The position numbers were made by a program, and so were the translations under genes. This document shows, piece after piece, positions 1-9,800 of a stretch of 61,302 bases of DNA. Each line of letters begins with the position of its first letter. Positions within the stretch are counted from its first letter, which is position 1. The notes beneath the pieces were generated by a model. The model was not told the origin of the DNA. It ran no database searches and was given only the letters and a program-made list of their open reading frames with translations. Location of the stretch: contig JAJZPN010000010.1 of NCBI GenBank assembly GCA_021811145.1, positions 1 to 61,302 on the forward strand. The letters are read 5' to 3'. Origin of the DNA: Pseudomonadota bacterium (lineage in GTDB: Bacteria; Pseudomonadota; Gammaproteobacteria; Burkholderiales; Ferrovaceae).

Positions 1-47
1 ACTTTTACTATGGAAAAACCAGGTAAATTTAGGATAAGATTGTTCTT

Positions 48-116
48 GGGCACTTTAATCTCCTTTTTGATCGCAAAATCAAGGATTTAGTTTAGACTAA
101 TTCGATTAAAGTGCCC
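48..116 (+). other. Three-way-junction-like structured element
   Basis: Arms 48-60 and 104-116 are a perfect 13-bp inverted repeat. The 43-base interior folds into two further hairpins, 64-71 with 78-85 (8 bp including two G-T wobbles) and 87-91 with 96-100 (5 bp), leaving only short junction strands. The wobble pairs favour a plus-strand RNA over a minus-strand one. No U-tract follows, so it is not a normal intrinsic terminator. It lies just beyond the 3' end of the minus-strand glycosyltransferase gene. Function unknown; it could be a leader or 3' element of a gene left of the window. Confidence 0.4.
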
Positions 117-152
117 CCTCTTTTGGTGTAGAGCCAAACATTTTTATTGGCT

Positions 153-1124
153 TTATAAACTTTGTCTCTGCTTATTATTGGAGATTGAGCTATTTTCGGC
201 AGACCAAACATTTCTAACTAAGTAAATTGGACGTTGTTTGGTTTCTGCATAAATTCTTCCCAAGTACTCACCAATAATTCCTAGTGCTATTAGTTGTACC
301 CCTGAGAAAAATAAAATGGCAACTATCAACGATGGATAACCTTTAACAGGATTACCAAATAATATTGTATCAATCACTATTTTTATTGCATAAAGAAAAG
401 ACAGTAGGGATATGATAATACCTAAGTATGATGCGATTTTTAGTGGTGCATCGCTAAATGATGTGATTCCTTCTAATGCAAAGTTCCATAATTTCCAATA
501 ATTAAATTTTGAAGTACCAGAAAAACGCTCCGGCCTCTCATATTCTATTTCAGCTGTTTTATAGCCCACCCAAGCAAACAATCCTTTCATGAATCGTCTG
601 CGCTCTGGTAACTGTTTTAACGCATTGATTACCGGTCTTGAAATAAGTCGATAGTCCCCCGTGTCTTGTGGAATATCTACTTCACTTAGTTTATTAATGA
701 TTCGATAAAATAAATGGGCAGTATTGCGTTTAACAAACGAATCACCAGTACGTGTTTTTCTTTTGGCTAACACCACCTCAAACCCTTTTTGCCACAACTC
801 AATCATTTGCGGAATGATTTCTGGGGGATCCTGAAGGTCGGCATCAATGGGGATGGCTGCCTCTCCTCTAGCAAAATCAAGACCTGCAGATAAGGCGGCT
901 TCTTTACCAAAGTTCCTTGTTAAATCAATAATACAAATTTCTTTATGAATGGATTGAGCTTTCAATAATTCGTTAAGCGTCTCATCAGTGCTCCCATCAT
1001 TAATGCAAATCATTTCCCATGATATGTTTAATGGCAATAAAACATGGGCTAATCGTTGATAAAGGGTATCAATATTCCCTGCTTCATTATGCATTGGCAC
1101 AATTAAAGATAAAGTTGGAGTCAT
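153..1124 (-). CDS. GtrB/DPM1-like polyprenyl-phosphate glycosyltransferase (GT2)
   Basis: A family 2 glycosyltransferase of 323 residues. The N-terminal GT-A domain carries the nucleotide-sugar signature DGSTDE at about residues 43-48 and the metal-binding DADLQDP at 94-100. Two hydrophobic helices follow near residues 228-252 and 263-285, as in GtrB, ArnC and bacterial dolichyl-phosphate mannosyltransferase-like enzymes. Such enzymes transfer a sugar from UDP- or GDP-sugar to undecaprenyl phosphate on the cytoplasmic face of the inner membrane. It is divergent from a GtrA-like gene only 60 bases away, which suggests the lipid-linked sugar made here is flipped by that neighbour and used to modify a surface glycan. 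The sugar specificity cannot be read from the sequence. Confidence 0.85.
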   Translation of the reverse strand: MTPTLSLIVPMHNEAGNIDTLYQRLAHVLLPLNISWEMICINDGSTDETLNELLKAQSIHKEICIIDLTRNFGKEAALSAGLDFARGEAAIPIDADLQDPPEIIPQMIELWQKGFEVVLAKRKTRTGDSFVKRNTAHLFYRIINKLSEVDIPQDTGDYRLISRPVINALKQLPERRRFMKGLFAWVGYKTAEIEYERPERFSGTSKFNYWKLWNFALEGITSFSDAPLKIASYLGIIISLLSFLYAIKIVIDTILFGNPVKGYPSLIVAILFFSGVQLIALGIIGEYLGRIYAETKQRPIYLVRNVWSAENSSISNNKQRQSL

Positions 1125-1184
1125 TCAGTTCACTTTGGTGATTATTGTTTAGGTATTATACCTATTGGTAACTATTAAGTAATT

Positions 1185-1607
1185 ATGGATAAAGCGCATA
1201 TCAACACAGCTCGCAATTTAGGTAAACAGCATTATTTCTCTTTTGTTGTAGCAGGTACCTGTGGTTTTATTGTCGATGCGGGTGTGGTGACGCTACTCAG
1301 CAAATTCTGGGGTGTCGGTTTAGTATTAGCCAAGGTAGTTAGTTTTTTATTAGCAGTAACCGTGACATGGTTGATCAATAGGCGCTATACATTTAAACCC
1401 AAAGATGACCAAAGTTTAGTGCATGAATGGATACATTATTTTTTGGCTAATTCTATTGGTGCTATCATAAACAATGGGTTATACATAGCGCTCATTTTTA
1501 GTGTTGCACTAACCAAAACCTGTCCTGCATTGGCTGTAGCGGTTGGCTCTTTAGGTGGAATGGTGTTTAATTATATTGCCTCAAGATGGTGGGTTTTTAA
1601 GCAATAA
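1185..1607 (+). CDS. GtrA-like membrane protein (putative lipid-linked sugar flippase)
   Basis: 140 residues, almost entirely four hydrophobic segments separated by short charged loops, the size and pattern of the GtrA family. The conserved second-helix region ending in TWLINRRYTF (about residues 60-69) is typical of GtrA proteins, as is the terminal SRWWVFK. Family members are thought to flip undecaprenyl-phosphate-linked sugars across the inner membrane. It is divergent from the GT2 gene on the other strand, the usual functional partner, although the two do not share an operon here. No clear Shine-Dalgarno sequence is visible before the ATG. Confidence 0.8.
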   Translation: MDKAHINTARNLGKQHYFSFVVAGTCGFIVDAGVVTLLSKFWGVGLVLAKVVSFLLAVTVTWLINRRYTFKPKDDQSLVHEWIHYFLANSIGAIINNGLYIALIFSVALTKTCPALAVAVGSLGGMVFNYIASRWWVFKQ

Positions 1608-1670
1608 GTCAAAAAAACCCCAATTTCTAAGTAAACTGAATGATTATTTTAGAAATTTCCATAACTTTCA

Positions 1671-1700
1671 TTGACAAGACACCCTTATTTAGTACACAAT
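1671..1700 (+). promoter_or_regulatory. Promoter of the tRNA-tuf unit
   Basis: A consensus -35 TTGACA at 1671-1676 is followed after 18 bases by CACAAT at 1695-1700. Transcription would start near 1707, just ahead of tRNA-Tyr. This fits a stable-RNA promoter driving tRNA-Tyr, tRNA-Gly, tRNA-Thr and tuf. Confidence 0.6.
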
Positions 1701-1714
1701 AATTGGTTCATTTT

Positions 1715-1799
<85 letters not shown>

Positions 1800-1839
1800 T
1801 GCTTTTTGCATGATTGAACAAAGTGTTTTTAGGATTTAC

Positions 1840-1913
1840 GCGGGTGTAGCTCAATGGTAGAGCAGAAGCCTTCCAAGCTTACGACGAGGGTTCGATTCCC
1901 TTCACCCGCTCCA
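1840..1913 (+). tRNA. tRNA-Gly (TCC)
   Basis: 74 bases with an encoded CCA. The acceptor GCGGGTG pairs with CACCCGC, the D loop contains AATGGTAG, the anticodon is TCC, and the T loop is TTCGATT. Forty bases separate it from tRNA-Tyr. Confidence 0.97.
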
Positions 1914-1935
1914 GGTAGTGTTTTGGGTAAACAGA

Positions 1936-2010
<75 letters not shown>

Positions 2011-2079
2011 AGGCATTGATAACTCTTTTTATTAACTTTTGATCGGCTAGATAAGCTGAGTATTGTTAAGGAAACTGAT

Positions 2080-3270
2080 ATGGCGAAGGGTAAGTTTGAA
2101 CGTACGAAGCCGCACGTAAACGTGGGGACGATTGGTCACGTGGATCATGGTAAGACGACTTTGACAGCGGCGTTAACGATTGTGTTGTCGAAGAAGTATG
2201 GAGGTGAGGCGAAGAGTTACGATCAGATTGATTCGGCGCCAGAAGAGAAGGCACGTGGTATTACGATTAATACAGCGCACGTTGAGTATGAGACGGATCA
2301 CCGTCACTATGCTCACGTTGACTGTCCTGGCCACGCTGACTATGTGAAGAACATGATTACTGGTGCGGCACAGATGGACGGTGCTATTTTGGTGGTATCA
2401 GCAGCTGATGGTCCTATGCCACAAACCCGCGAGCACATTTTGTTAGCTCGTCAGGTAGGCGTGCCATACATTGTTGTATTCATGAACAAAGCCGACATGG
2501 TTGACGACAAAGAGTTGTTGGAGCTGGTTGAGATGGAAGTTCGTGAATTGTTATCTAAATACAATTTCCCTGGTGATGACACCCCAATCGTGATTGGTAG
2601 TGCATTAAAAGCCTTGGAAGGTGATCAATCTGAGATTGGTGAACCGGCTATCTGGCGTTTGGCTGAAGCCTTGGACACCTACATTCCTGATCCTGAGCGT
2701 GCAATTGACGGCGCATTCTTGATGCCTGTAGAAGACGTATTCTCCATTTCTGGTCGCGGTACAGTGGTGACTGGTCGTGTTGAGCGCGGTGTAATCAAGG
2801 TTGGTGAAGAGATTGAGATTGTGGGATTGAAAGCGACCCAGAAGACAGTCTGTACTGGTGTTGAGATGTTCCGTAAGTTGTTAGATCAAGGTCAAGCAGG
2901 GGATAACGTAGGGGTATTATTACGTGGTACCAAGCGTGAAGACGTTGAGCGTGGTCAAGTGTTAGCAAAACCAGGTTCAATTACACCGCACACCAAATTT
3001 ACTGCTGAGATTTACGTATTGTCGAAAGATGAAGGTGGTCGTCATACTCCATTCTTCCAAGGCTATCGTCCACAGTTTTACTTCCGTACAACGGACGTAA
3101 CAGGTGCGATTGAATTGCCTGAAGGTACTGAGATGGTGATGCCTGGAGATAACGTATCGGTAACAGTGACATTGATTGCACCGATTGCGATGGAAGAAGG
3201 ATTGCGTTTTGCGATTCGTGAAGGTGGCCGTACGGTAGGTGCCGGTGTGGTCGCTAAAGTTATTGAGTAA
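2080..3270 (+). CDS. tuf: Elongation factor Tu (copy 1)
   Basis: 396 residues, full length. EF-Tu is the GTPase that brings aminoacyl-tRNA to the ribosomal A site. The P-loop GHVDHGKT is at residues 19-26, followed by the switch II DCPGHAD motif and NKAD base-recognition motif, then domains 2 and 3. A Shine-Dalgarno AAGGAA lies 8 bases before the ATG. The protein is identical to the second copy at 18391. The nucleotide sequences are identical from 2089 to the stop, differing only at two third-codon positions in codons 2 and 3 (2085 and 2088). It sits between tRNA-Thr and tRNA-Trp, the tufB position of proteobacteria. Confidence 0.99.
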   Translation: MAKGKFERTKPHVNVGTIGHVDHGKTTLTAALTIVLSKKYGGEAKSYDQIDSAPEEKARGITINTAHVEYETDHRHYAHVDCPGHADYVKNMITGAAQMDGAILVVSAADGPMPQTREHILLARQVGVPYIVVFMNKADMVDDKELLELVEMEVRELLSKYNFPGDDTPIVIGSALKALEGDQSEIGEPAIWRLAEALDTYIPDPERAIDGAFLMPVEDVFSISGRGTVVTGRVERGVIKVGEEIEIVGLKATQKTVCTGVEMFRKLLDQGQAGDNVGVLLRGTKREDVERGQVLAKPGSITPHTKFTAEIYVLSKDEGGRHTPFFQGYRPQFYFRTTDVTGAIELPEGTEMVMPGDNVSVTVTLIAPIAMEEGLRFAIREGGRTVGAGVVAKVIE

Positions 3271-3291
3271 AAGTAATTAAGTGAAGAAGAG

Positions 3292-3319
3292 GTGGGTGTT
3301 GGTGGTATCAGGCACCCAC
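3292..3319 (+). promoter_or_regulatory. Hairpin between tuf and tRNA-Trp
   Basis: Arms 3292-3298 and 3313-3319 form a perfect 7-bp stem (GTGGGTG/CACCCAC) with a 14-base loop. No U-tract follows. A processing signal that separates the tuf message from tRNA-Trp is more likely than a terminator. Confidence 0.4.
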
Positions 3320-3338
3320 GTTAAGTTGTAGTGGTTAC

Positions 3339-3414
3339 AGGCCAGTAGCTCAATTGGCAGAGTGACGGTCTCCAAAACCGTAGGTTGGGGGTTCGAGGCC
3401 CTCCTGGCCTGCCA
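3339..3414 (+). tRNA. tRNA-Trp (CCA)
   Basis: 76 bases including an encoded CCA. Acceptor AGGCCAG pairs with CTGGCCT and the anticodon stem ACGGT/ACCGT encloses a loop carrying CCA. The placement directly upstream of secE-nusG is conserved in betaproteobacteria. Confidence 0.97.
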
Positions 3415-3451
3415 AATGTGCGTGAGCATAAAAATAGGATTATTAAAATTA

Positions 3452-3799
3452 ATGGCAGATAAGCTTAAGTTTGCTTTTGCTTTGATATTGGTAGCAGCGG
3501 GACTAGTTGGATACTATCAGTTATCGGAACACGCGTTACTGTTTCGCGTGCTATCTGTATTGGTAGGGCTAGGCTTGGGTGCTGTAATTGCTTGGTTTAC
3601 TGTATCAGGTCAAGAATTCTACCGTTTTTCGCAGGATGCAATTGCGGAAACAAAACGTGTAGTGTGGCCAAGTAAAAAAGAAACGTATCAAACTACTTTA
3701 GTGGTATTTGCTCTGGTTGTGGCCATGGGGTTATTTCTATGGCTAGTTGATTGGGGTTTACTTGCGTTGGTACAACGATTATTAGGGCGGACTGAGTGA
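3452..3799 (+). CDS. secE: Preprotein translocase subunit SecE
   Basis: 115 residues with three hydrophobic segments near 10-28, 33-53 and 85-110, the three-helix architecture of proteobacterial SecE rather than the single-helix form. The conserved amphipathic stretch with [13 protein letters not shown], just before the last helix, is the SecE signature that clamps SecY. An upstream in-frame start would lie inside tRNA-Trp, so the ATG at 3452 (MADKLKF) is chosen. With SecY (28910) it forms the inner-membrane protein channel. Its stop overlaps the nusG start, indicating translational coupling. Confidence 0.95.
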   Translation: MADKLKFAFALILVAAGLVGYYQLSEHALLFRVLSVLVGLGLGAVIAWFTVSGQEFYRFSQDAIAETKRVVWPSKKETYQTTLVVFALVVAMGLFLWLVDWGLLALVQRLLGRTE

Positions 3800-4332
3800 T
3801 GACAATGAGATGGTATGTGGTGCATGCCTATTCAGGATTTGAGAAGAGCGTACAAAAGGCTCTTCTCGAGCGCATTGCTCGATCCGGTATGCAAGATCAG
3901 TTTGGGCAAATTTTAGTACCCGTCGAAGAAGTGGTTGAAATGAAGGGCGGGCAAAAAAGTATTAGTGAGCGTAAGTTTTTCCCTGGTTATATCTTAGTGC
4001 AAATGGATATGACCGATGAAACTTGGCATTTAGTGAAAAGCACACCAAAAGTAACAGGTTTTGTGGGTGGAAGAGCCAACAAACCCTCGCCAATAACTGA
4101 TAAAGAAGTGGACGTGATTATGCATCAGGTCCAAGAGGGTGTGGAAAAACCACGTCCTAAGATTCTTTTTGAGGTGGGTGAGTCGGTGCGTGTTAAAGAC
4201 GGTCCGTTCACTGATTTCCATGGTAATGTGGAAGAAGTGAATTACGACAAAAACAAATTACGTGTCTCTGTTCTGATTTTTGGGCGTGCAACGCCGGTTG
4301 AATTAGAATTTGGTCAGGTAGAAAAGTCCTAA
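3799..4332 (+). CDS. nusG: Transcription termination/antitermination factor NusG
   Basis: 177 residues. The N-terminal NGN domain begins [13 protein letters not shown] and binds the RNA polymerase clamp. The C-terminal KOW domain (about 125-170, with [17 protein letters not shown]) contacts Rho or ribosomal protein S10. The ATG at 3799 overlaps the secE TGA by one base. A GTG three bases upstream (3796) and an ATG at 3805 are alternatives. The secE-nusG pair followed by rplKA is the standard order. Confidence 0.97.
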   Translation: MTMRWYVVHAYSGFEKSVQKALLERIARSGMQDQFGQILVPVEEVVEMKGGQKSISERKFFPGYILVQMDMTDETWHLVKSTPKVTGFVGGRANKPSPITDKEVDVIMHQVQEGVEKPRPKILFEVGESVRVKDGPFTDFHGNVEEVNYDKNKLRVSVLIFGRATPVELEFGQVEKS

Positions 4333-4398
4333 TTAATTAGGGTTATTAACGGGGAGGGTCGCTAAAAGATCCGTTTGTACCCATCTTAAGGAGCTATT

Positions 4399-4833
4399 AT
4401 GGCAAAGAAAATTGTAGGCTACATCAAGCTACAAATTCCTGCGGGGAAAGCCAATCCAAGTCCACCCGTAGGTCCAGCGCTAGGTCAGCGCGGTCTCAAT
4501 ATTATGGAATTTTGTAAGGCTTTTAACGCGCAAACGCAAGGTATGGAACCAGGTCTCCCTGTTCCCGTTGTGATTACTGCTTTTGCTGATAAGAGTTTTA
4601 CTTTTGTAATGAAAACGCCTCCGGCTACGATCTTGATCAAGAAGGCCGCTGGTGTAACCAAAGGAAGTCCTAAACCTCATACAGACAAAGTGGGTAAATT
4701 AACCCGTGCTCAAGCAGAAGCGATTGCTACAACTAAAATGCCAGATTTAACTGCTGCTGATATGGATGCTGCTGTTAGAACTATTGCAGGTAGTGCTCGC
4801 AGTATGGGTATCGAAGTTGAGGGGGTTAAATAA
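4399..4833 (+). CDS. rplK: 50S ribosomal protein L11
   Basis: 144 residues, normal length. L11 binds the GTPase-associated region of 23S rRNA and is needed for RelA-mediated stringent response. The N-terminal proline-rich stretch [19 protein letters not shown] (about 14-32), target region of thiopeptides, is intact. A strong Shine-Dalgarno AAGGAG lies 7 bases before the ATG. The stop TAA shares its last base with the rplA ATG, so rplK and rplA are translationally coupled. The 66-base gap after nusG holds no convincing promoter. Confidence 0.98.
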   Translation: MAKKIVGYIKLQIPAGKANPSPPVGPALGQRGLNIMEFCKAFNAQTQGMEPGLPVPVVITAFADKSFTFVMKTPPATILIKKAAGVTKGSPKPHTDKVGKLTRAQAEAIATTKMPDLTAADMDAAVRTIAGSARSMGIEVEGVK

Positions 4834-5531
4834 TGGCACGTCAATCAAAACGAGTAAAAGCTTTATTGGCTGAAGTGGATCGCACAAAAGTGTATCCCAT
4901 TAACAATGCCTTAGAGTTGGTTAAGAAAACAGCTACTGCTAAATTTGATGAATCAGTGGATGTGGCGATTAACTTAGGTATTGATGCAAAAAAATCTGAC
5001 CAACAAGTTCGTGGCTCTGTTGTATTGCCTAGAGGTACAGGTAAAACCATGCGCGTTGCTGTATTTGCTCAAGGTGAAAACGCTGAAAAAGCAAAAGCAG
5101 CTGGTGCTGAACATGTGGGTTTTGATGATTTGGCAGAAAAAATTAAAAACGGTTTCATGGATTTTGATGTGGTTATTGCAACCCCAGATGCCATGAGAAT
5201 CGTTGGTCCATTGGGTCAAGTATTAGGTCCACGCGGATTAATGCCAAACCCTAAAGTGGGTACTGTATCTGCTGATGTGGCAGGTGCTGTAGCTAATGCT
5301 AAAGCAGGTCAAGTTCAATACCGTACTGATAAGGCAGGTCTAGTACATTGCTCAATCGGTCGTGCCTCTTTTAGTGTTGAAGCATTAGAAGAGAATTTCC
5401 AAGCTTTATTAGGTGCGCTAACACGTGCACGTCCTAGTACAGCAAAAGGTGTGTATTTAAGAAAGATTTCTGTATCAAGCACTATGGGTGTAGGTGTCCG
5501 CGTCGACAACTCATCTGTTGCAGCTAGTTAA
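4833..5531 (+). CDS. rplA: 50S ribosomal protein L1
   Basis: 232 residues. L1 binds the mobile L1 stalk of 23S rRNA near the E site and in many bacteria represses its own mRNA. Recognisable L1 blocks are [19 protein letters not shown] (about 60-78) and [20 protein letters not shown] (about 125-144). The start codon overlaps the rplK stop. A 234-base structured leader follows before rplJ. Confidence 0.98.
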   Translation: MARQSKRVKALLAEVDRTKVYPINNALELVKKTATAKFDESVDVAINLGIDAKKSDQQVRGSVVLPRGTGKTMRVAVFAQGENAEKAKAAGAEHVGFDDLAEKIKNGFMDFDVVIATPDAMRIVGPLGQVLGPRGLMPNPKVGTVSADVAGAVANAKAGQVQYRTDKAGLVHCSIGRASFSVEALEENFQALLGALTRARPSTAKGVYLRKISVSSTMGVGVRVDNSSVAAS

Positions 5532-5765
5532 TACAGTTGAAAGAACTTTGGGCGGCTGAATTAACCTATTAATTCAGCTGGACATCAAAGACCGTAGGGA
5601 CTCGAAAGAGTTTAATCGTTGCAAAACAGCCTACGCAGATGGCGGTCCCTGATTGAAGGTCTAGTAGTATTGGTGGCTTGTTTGGCACTAGAGCCCTGAA
5701 ATAAAGGTCGCCGTGGTTGGAATCATAATGGTGTGATTCTGTAATTCTGGTAAGGAGGACGGACC
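5532..5765 (+). promoter_or_regulatory. L10-type ribosomal protein leader before rplJ
   Basis: The long rplA-rplJ gap is highly structured. A perfect 10-bp hairpin lies at 5555-5564/5569-5578 with a four-base loop. A second element pairs GACCGTAGG (5590-5598) with CCTA and CGGTC near 5630-5647, interrupted by an internal GCAGATGG-type asymmetric loop that resembles the kink-turn bound by L10(L12)4. In bacteria with this arrangement the L10 complex binds the leader to repress rplJL translation. The 3' part carries a third hairpin around 5721-5744 shortly before the ribosome binding site. Confidence 0.65.
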
Positions 5766-6293
5766 TTGAGTCTTAATCTTGAAGAGAAAAAAGCGGTAGT
5801 TGCTGAAGTAGCAGGCCAAGTTGCCAACGCGAAATCTATCATTCTAGCGGAGTATCGCGGAATGGAAGTCAGCGACATGACTGTTTTAAGAGCCAAGGCC
5901 AGGGCTTCGGGAGTATACTTCCGTGTTCTGAAAAATACCCTAGTGCGTCGTGCGGTTACTGATACCCCGTTTGCTATGTTATCCGAACAAATGATCGGAC
6001 CATTGGTATACGGTATTTCAGATGATCCTGTTGCGGCGGCAAAGGTATTGCATGATTTTTCCAAGCAAAACGATAAGTTGATTATCAAAGGTGGCGCCAT
6101 GGCAAATTATGTCATGTCACCTAAAGATGTCGCTAATCTTGCTTCGATGCCAAGTCGTGATGAACTCATTGCTAAGTTGATGGGTACCATGCAGGCACCG
6201 GTGGCGAAATTTGTGCAAACGCTCAACGAAGTTCCGGCCAAGTTTGTACGTGGCGTTGCCGCTGTACGTGATCAAAAACAAGCTACTGTTTAA
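5766..6293 (+). CDS. rplJ: 50S ribosomal protein L10
   Basis: 175 residues. L10 anchors the L7/L12 stalk on the large subunit. The family block [19 protein letters not shown] is at about residues 29-47, and the C-terminal helix for L12 dimers is present. The start is a TTG at 5766, preceded by a strong AAGGAGG 7 bases upstream. No in-frame ATG would preserve the conserved N-terminus. It is preceded by the L10-type leader and followed 15 bases later by rplL. Confidence 0.96.
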   Translation: MSLNLEEKKAVVAEVAGQVANAKSIILAEYRGMEVSDMTVLRAKARASGVYFRVLKNTLVRRAVTDTPFAMLSEQMIGPLVYGISDDPVAAAKVLHDFSKQNDKLIIKGGAMANYVMSPKDVANLASMPSRDELIAKLMGTMQAPVAKFVQTLNEVPAKFVRGVAAVRDQKQATV

Positions 6294-6308
6294 TTAAGGA
6301 GTTTTAAA

Positions 6309-6692
6309 ATGGCATTAAGTAAAGCAGATATTTTAGATGCAATTGCTGGTATGACAGTTCTCGAATTGTCTGAATTAATTAAAGACATGGAAGAGAAGTT
6401 TGGTGTTTCAGCTGCCGCTGCTGTTGCAGTTGCTGCAGCTCCTGCTGCTGGTGGTGCTGGTGCTGCCGCTGCTGAAGAGAAAACTGAATTCAACGTTATT
6501 CTCGCTAGTGCAGGCGACAACAAAGTAAACGTAATTAAAGTGGTTCGTGCAATCACCGGTCTTGGTTTGAAAGAAGCTAAAGACTTAGTTGATGGTGCAC
6601 CAAAACCAGTGAAAGAAGGTGTTTCTAAAGCTGACGCTGACGCAATTGGTAAACAATTGGCTGAAGCTGGCGCCACTTTCGAAATCAAGTAA
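6309..6692 (+). CDS. rplL: 50S ribosomal protein L7/L12
   Basis: 127 residues. N-terminal dimerisation domain, then an alanine-rich hinge (about 35-56), then the globular factor-binding domain with [20 protein letters not shown]. It recruits EF-Tu, EF-G and IF2 to the ribosome and is present in several copies per stalk. Shine-Dalgarno AAGGAG lies 8 bases before the ATG. Cotranscribed with rplJ. Confidence 0.98.
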   Translation: MALSKADILDAIAGMTVLELSELIKDMEEKFGVSAAAAVAVAAAPAAGGAGAAAAEEKTEFNVILASAGDNKVNVIKVVRAITGLGLKEAKDLVDGAPKPVKEGVSKADADAIGKQLAEAGATFEIK

Positions 6693-6710
6693 TTTGGAAA
6701 TATGTGGGCA

Positions 6711-6787
6711 AGATGGATGGGGCGCCATCCATTTAGCTTGAAGTTAAAGCAGCCTGGTTAGCGGCGGTCCCTTTGGAGGGGTCGCCG
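6711..6787 (+). promoter_or_regulatory. Double hairpin between rplL and rpoB
   Basis: The first stem pairs 6713-6720 with 6725-6732, perfect 8 bp with a GGCG loop, extendable by a wobble and an A-T pair. The second pairs 6762-6771 with 6778-6787, 10 bp including two wobbles, with a six-base loop. Neither is followed by a U-run. In E. coli the same position carries a partial attenuator and an RNase III site that lower rpoBC expression relative to rplJL. That role is inferred here. Confidence 0.55.
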
Positions 6788-6818
6788 TACGCATTTGTCA
6801 CAATGACGTGGAGATAAC

Positions 6819-9800
6819 ATGAGTTACTCATTCACCGAGAAAAAACGTATTCGCAAAAGTTTTGCCAAACGTCAGAGCATTCTCGAAGTTCCGTTTTTGC
6901 TTGCTACTCAGCTTGATTCATATTCAGAATTTTTGCAAGCGGAAGTTGTCCCGAACAATAGAAAAAGCCAAGGCTTAGAAGCCGCTTTTCGTTCTATTTT
7001 CCCAATTATTAGCCATTCTGGTAATGCCAGTTTGGAGTATGTGAGCTATCAGTTAGGCGATCCTGCTTTTGACGTGATTGAATGTCAGCAGCGTGGCATG
7101 ACTTACGCATCACCTCTACGCGCACGTGTCCGTTTGAAAATTATGGACCGTGAAGCTTCCAAACCTACTATAAAAGAGGTGAAAGAGCAGGAAGTGTACA
7201 TGGGTGAAATCCCCTTGATGACAAAGAATGGTTCTTTTGTTATTAACGGGACTGAGCGTGTTATTGTGTCTCAATTACATCGTAGCCCTGGTGTGTTCTT
7301 TGAACATGATCGTGGTAAAACCCATTCATCTGGTAAGTTGTTATTCTCTGCCAGAATTATTCCTTACCGTGGCTCATGGTTAGACTTTGAGTTTGATCCA
7401 AAAGACTATTTGTATTTCCGTGTTGATCGTCGCAGAAAAATGCCGGTCACCATTTTATTGAAAGCGTTGGGTTATACTCCTGAACAAATTCTTGAGTCGT
7501 TTTTTGCTTTTGATAGCTTCCAAATCGATAAAAACGCTATTTCTATGGAGCTTGTTCCTGAGCGTTTACGTGGTGATGTCGCTCGTTTTGATATCAGCGC
7601 TAAAGGTAAAGTGATTGTTCCACGCGATAAACGAATTACTGTAAAGCATATTCGTGAAATGGAACAAGCAGGTTTAAAACGCATTGAAGTGCCTGAAGAG
7701 TTTCTGTTAGGTCGTGCTATTGCTCACAATATTATTGATACTGAAACAGGTGAGTTAATTGCCCAAGCTAACGATGAGATTACTGAAGCAACTCTCACCA
7801 AATTAAACGCAGCCGGTGTGAAAGAGTTTAAGACCATCTACACCAATGACTTGGATCAGGGGCCTTATATCTCTCAAACTTTACGTGTTGACGATACGGT
7901 AGATCAAATGGCAGCACGAGTGGCTATTTATCGCATGATGCGCCCCGGTGAGCCACCCACTGAAGAAGCTGTAAAGGCACTATTCCAAGGGTTGTTCTTC
8001 AGCGAAGAGCGCTATGACTTATCAACGGTAGGTCGTATGAAGTTTAACCGTCGTGTTGGTCGTAATGAATTGACGGGTTCTGCGGTACTCTCCAATGACG
8101 ATATCGTTGCGGTTATTAAGATTCTTGTTGAATTAAGAAATGGTCGCGGTGAAATTGATGATATCGATCACCTCGGTAACCGTCGTGTGCGCTCAGTAGG
8201 TGAATTAGCGGAAAATCAATTTAGATCAGGCTTAGTGCGTGTTGAGCGTGCTGTAAAAGAAAGATTGTCACAGGCTGAATCTGAGAATCTGATGCCGCAT
8301 GATTTAATTAACGCTAAACCGATTTCCGCAGCCATTAAAGAATTTTTTGGTTCAAGCCAATTGTCACAGTTTATGGACCAAACCAACCCCTTGTCTGAGA
8401 TTACACACAAAAGACGTGTGTCAGCTTTAGGACCTGGTGGATTAACCCGTGAACGGGCAGGCTTTGAGGTACGTGACGTACACCCCACTCACTATGGTCG
8501 TGTATGTCCAATTGAAACACCTGAAGGTCCAAATATTGGTTTGATTAACTCCTTGGCGCTATACGCTAGAACGAATGAGTTTGGTTTCTTAGAAACCCCA
8601 TATCGTAAAGTGGAAAATGGTCGAGTAACCGACGAAATCGAAATGTTATCGGCTATTGAAGAAGGTCGATATGTGATTGCTCAGGCGAACGCTGCGGTAG
8701 ATGATAAGAATCGTTTTGTGGATGACTTGGTGTCCTGTCGTCACCATAATGAATTTACCCTAGCTACACCTGACCGCGTGACGCACATTGATATTGCTCC
8801 AGCGCAGATCGTATCTGTGGCGGCGTCATTGATTCCGTTCTTAGAGCATGATGATGCAAACCGTGCCTTGATGGGTTCAAACATGCAGCGTCAGGCAGTG
8901 CCTTGTTTGCGTGCTGAGAAACCGTTAGTTGGAACTGGTATTGAAAGAACCGTTGCCGTTGACTCAGGTACCACCGTGCAGGCTCGTCGTGGTGGTGTGG
9001 TTGATTATGTTGATGCCTCTCGTATTGTGGTGCGCGTTAATGACAATGAAACCCAAGCAGGAGAGGTGGGGGTTGATATTTATAACCTCATTAAATATCG
9101 TCGTTCAAACCAAAACACCAATATCAACCAACGTCCTATCGTTAAAGTAGGTGATGTGATTGCCCGTGATGACGTGATTGCAGACGGGGCATCAACGGAT
9201 ATGGGTGAATTGGCTCTTGGTCAAAACCTGTTAGTGGCCTTTATGCCATGGAATGGTTTTAACTTTGAGGATTCGATTTTAATTTCTGAGCGTATTGTGG
9301 CTGAAGACCGCTTCACTTCAATTCATATTGAAGAGTTGTCTGTGGTGGCACGCGATACAAAGCTGGGCCCTGAAGAGATTACCCGTGACATTTCTAATCT
9401 GTCCGAGAGAATGTTAGGTCGCTTAGATGACTCTGGCATTATTTACATCGGTGCGGAAGTGGAAGCCGGTGATGTGTTGGTGGGTAAAGTCACTCCTAAA
9501 GGTGAAACCCAACTCACTCCTGAAGAAAAGTTATTACGTGCTATTTTCGGTGAAAAGAGCTCGGATGTAAAAGACACCAGCTTACGTGTTCCTTCAGGGA
9601 TGTCTGGCACAGTAATTGGCGTTCAAGTGTTTACCCGTGAGGGCATTGATCGCGATGCCAGAGCGCAACAGATTATTGATGATGAGTTATCACAATATAA
9701 GAAAGACTTAGGTGATCAGTTACGTATTGTTGAGAACGATACATTCGGTCGTATTGAGCGGTTATTAATTGGTAAAACAGCCAAAGGTGGACCTAAGAAG

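Noticed and set aside
3362..3451. Longer secE start inside tRNA-Trp
   Set aside because: It would translate the tRNA. The conserved SecE protein begins at 3452.
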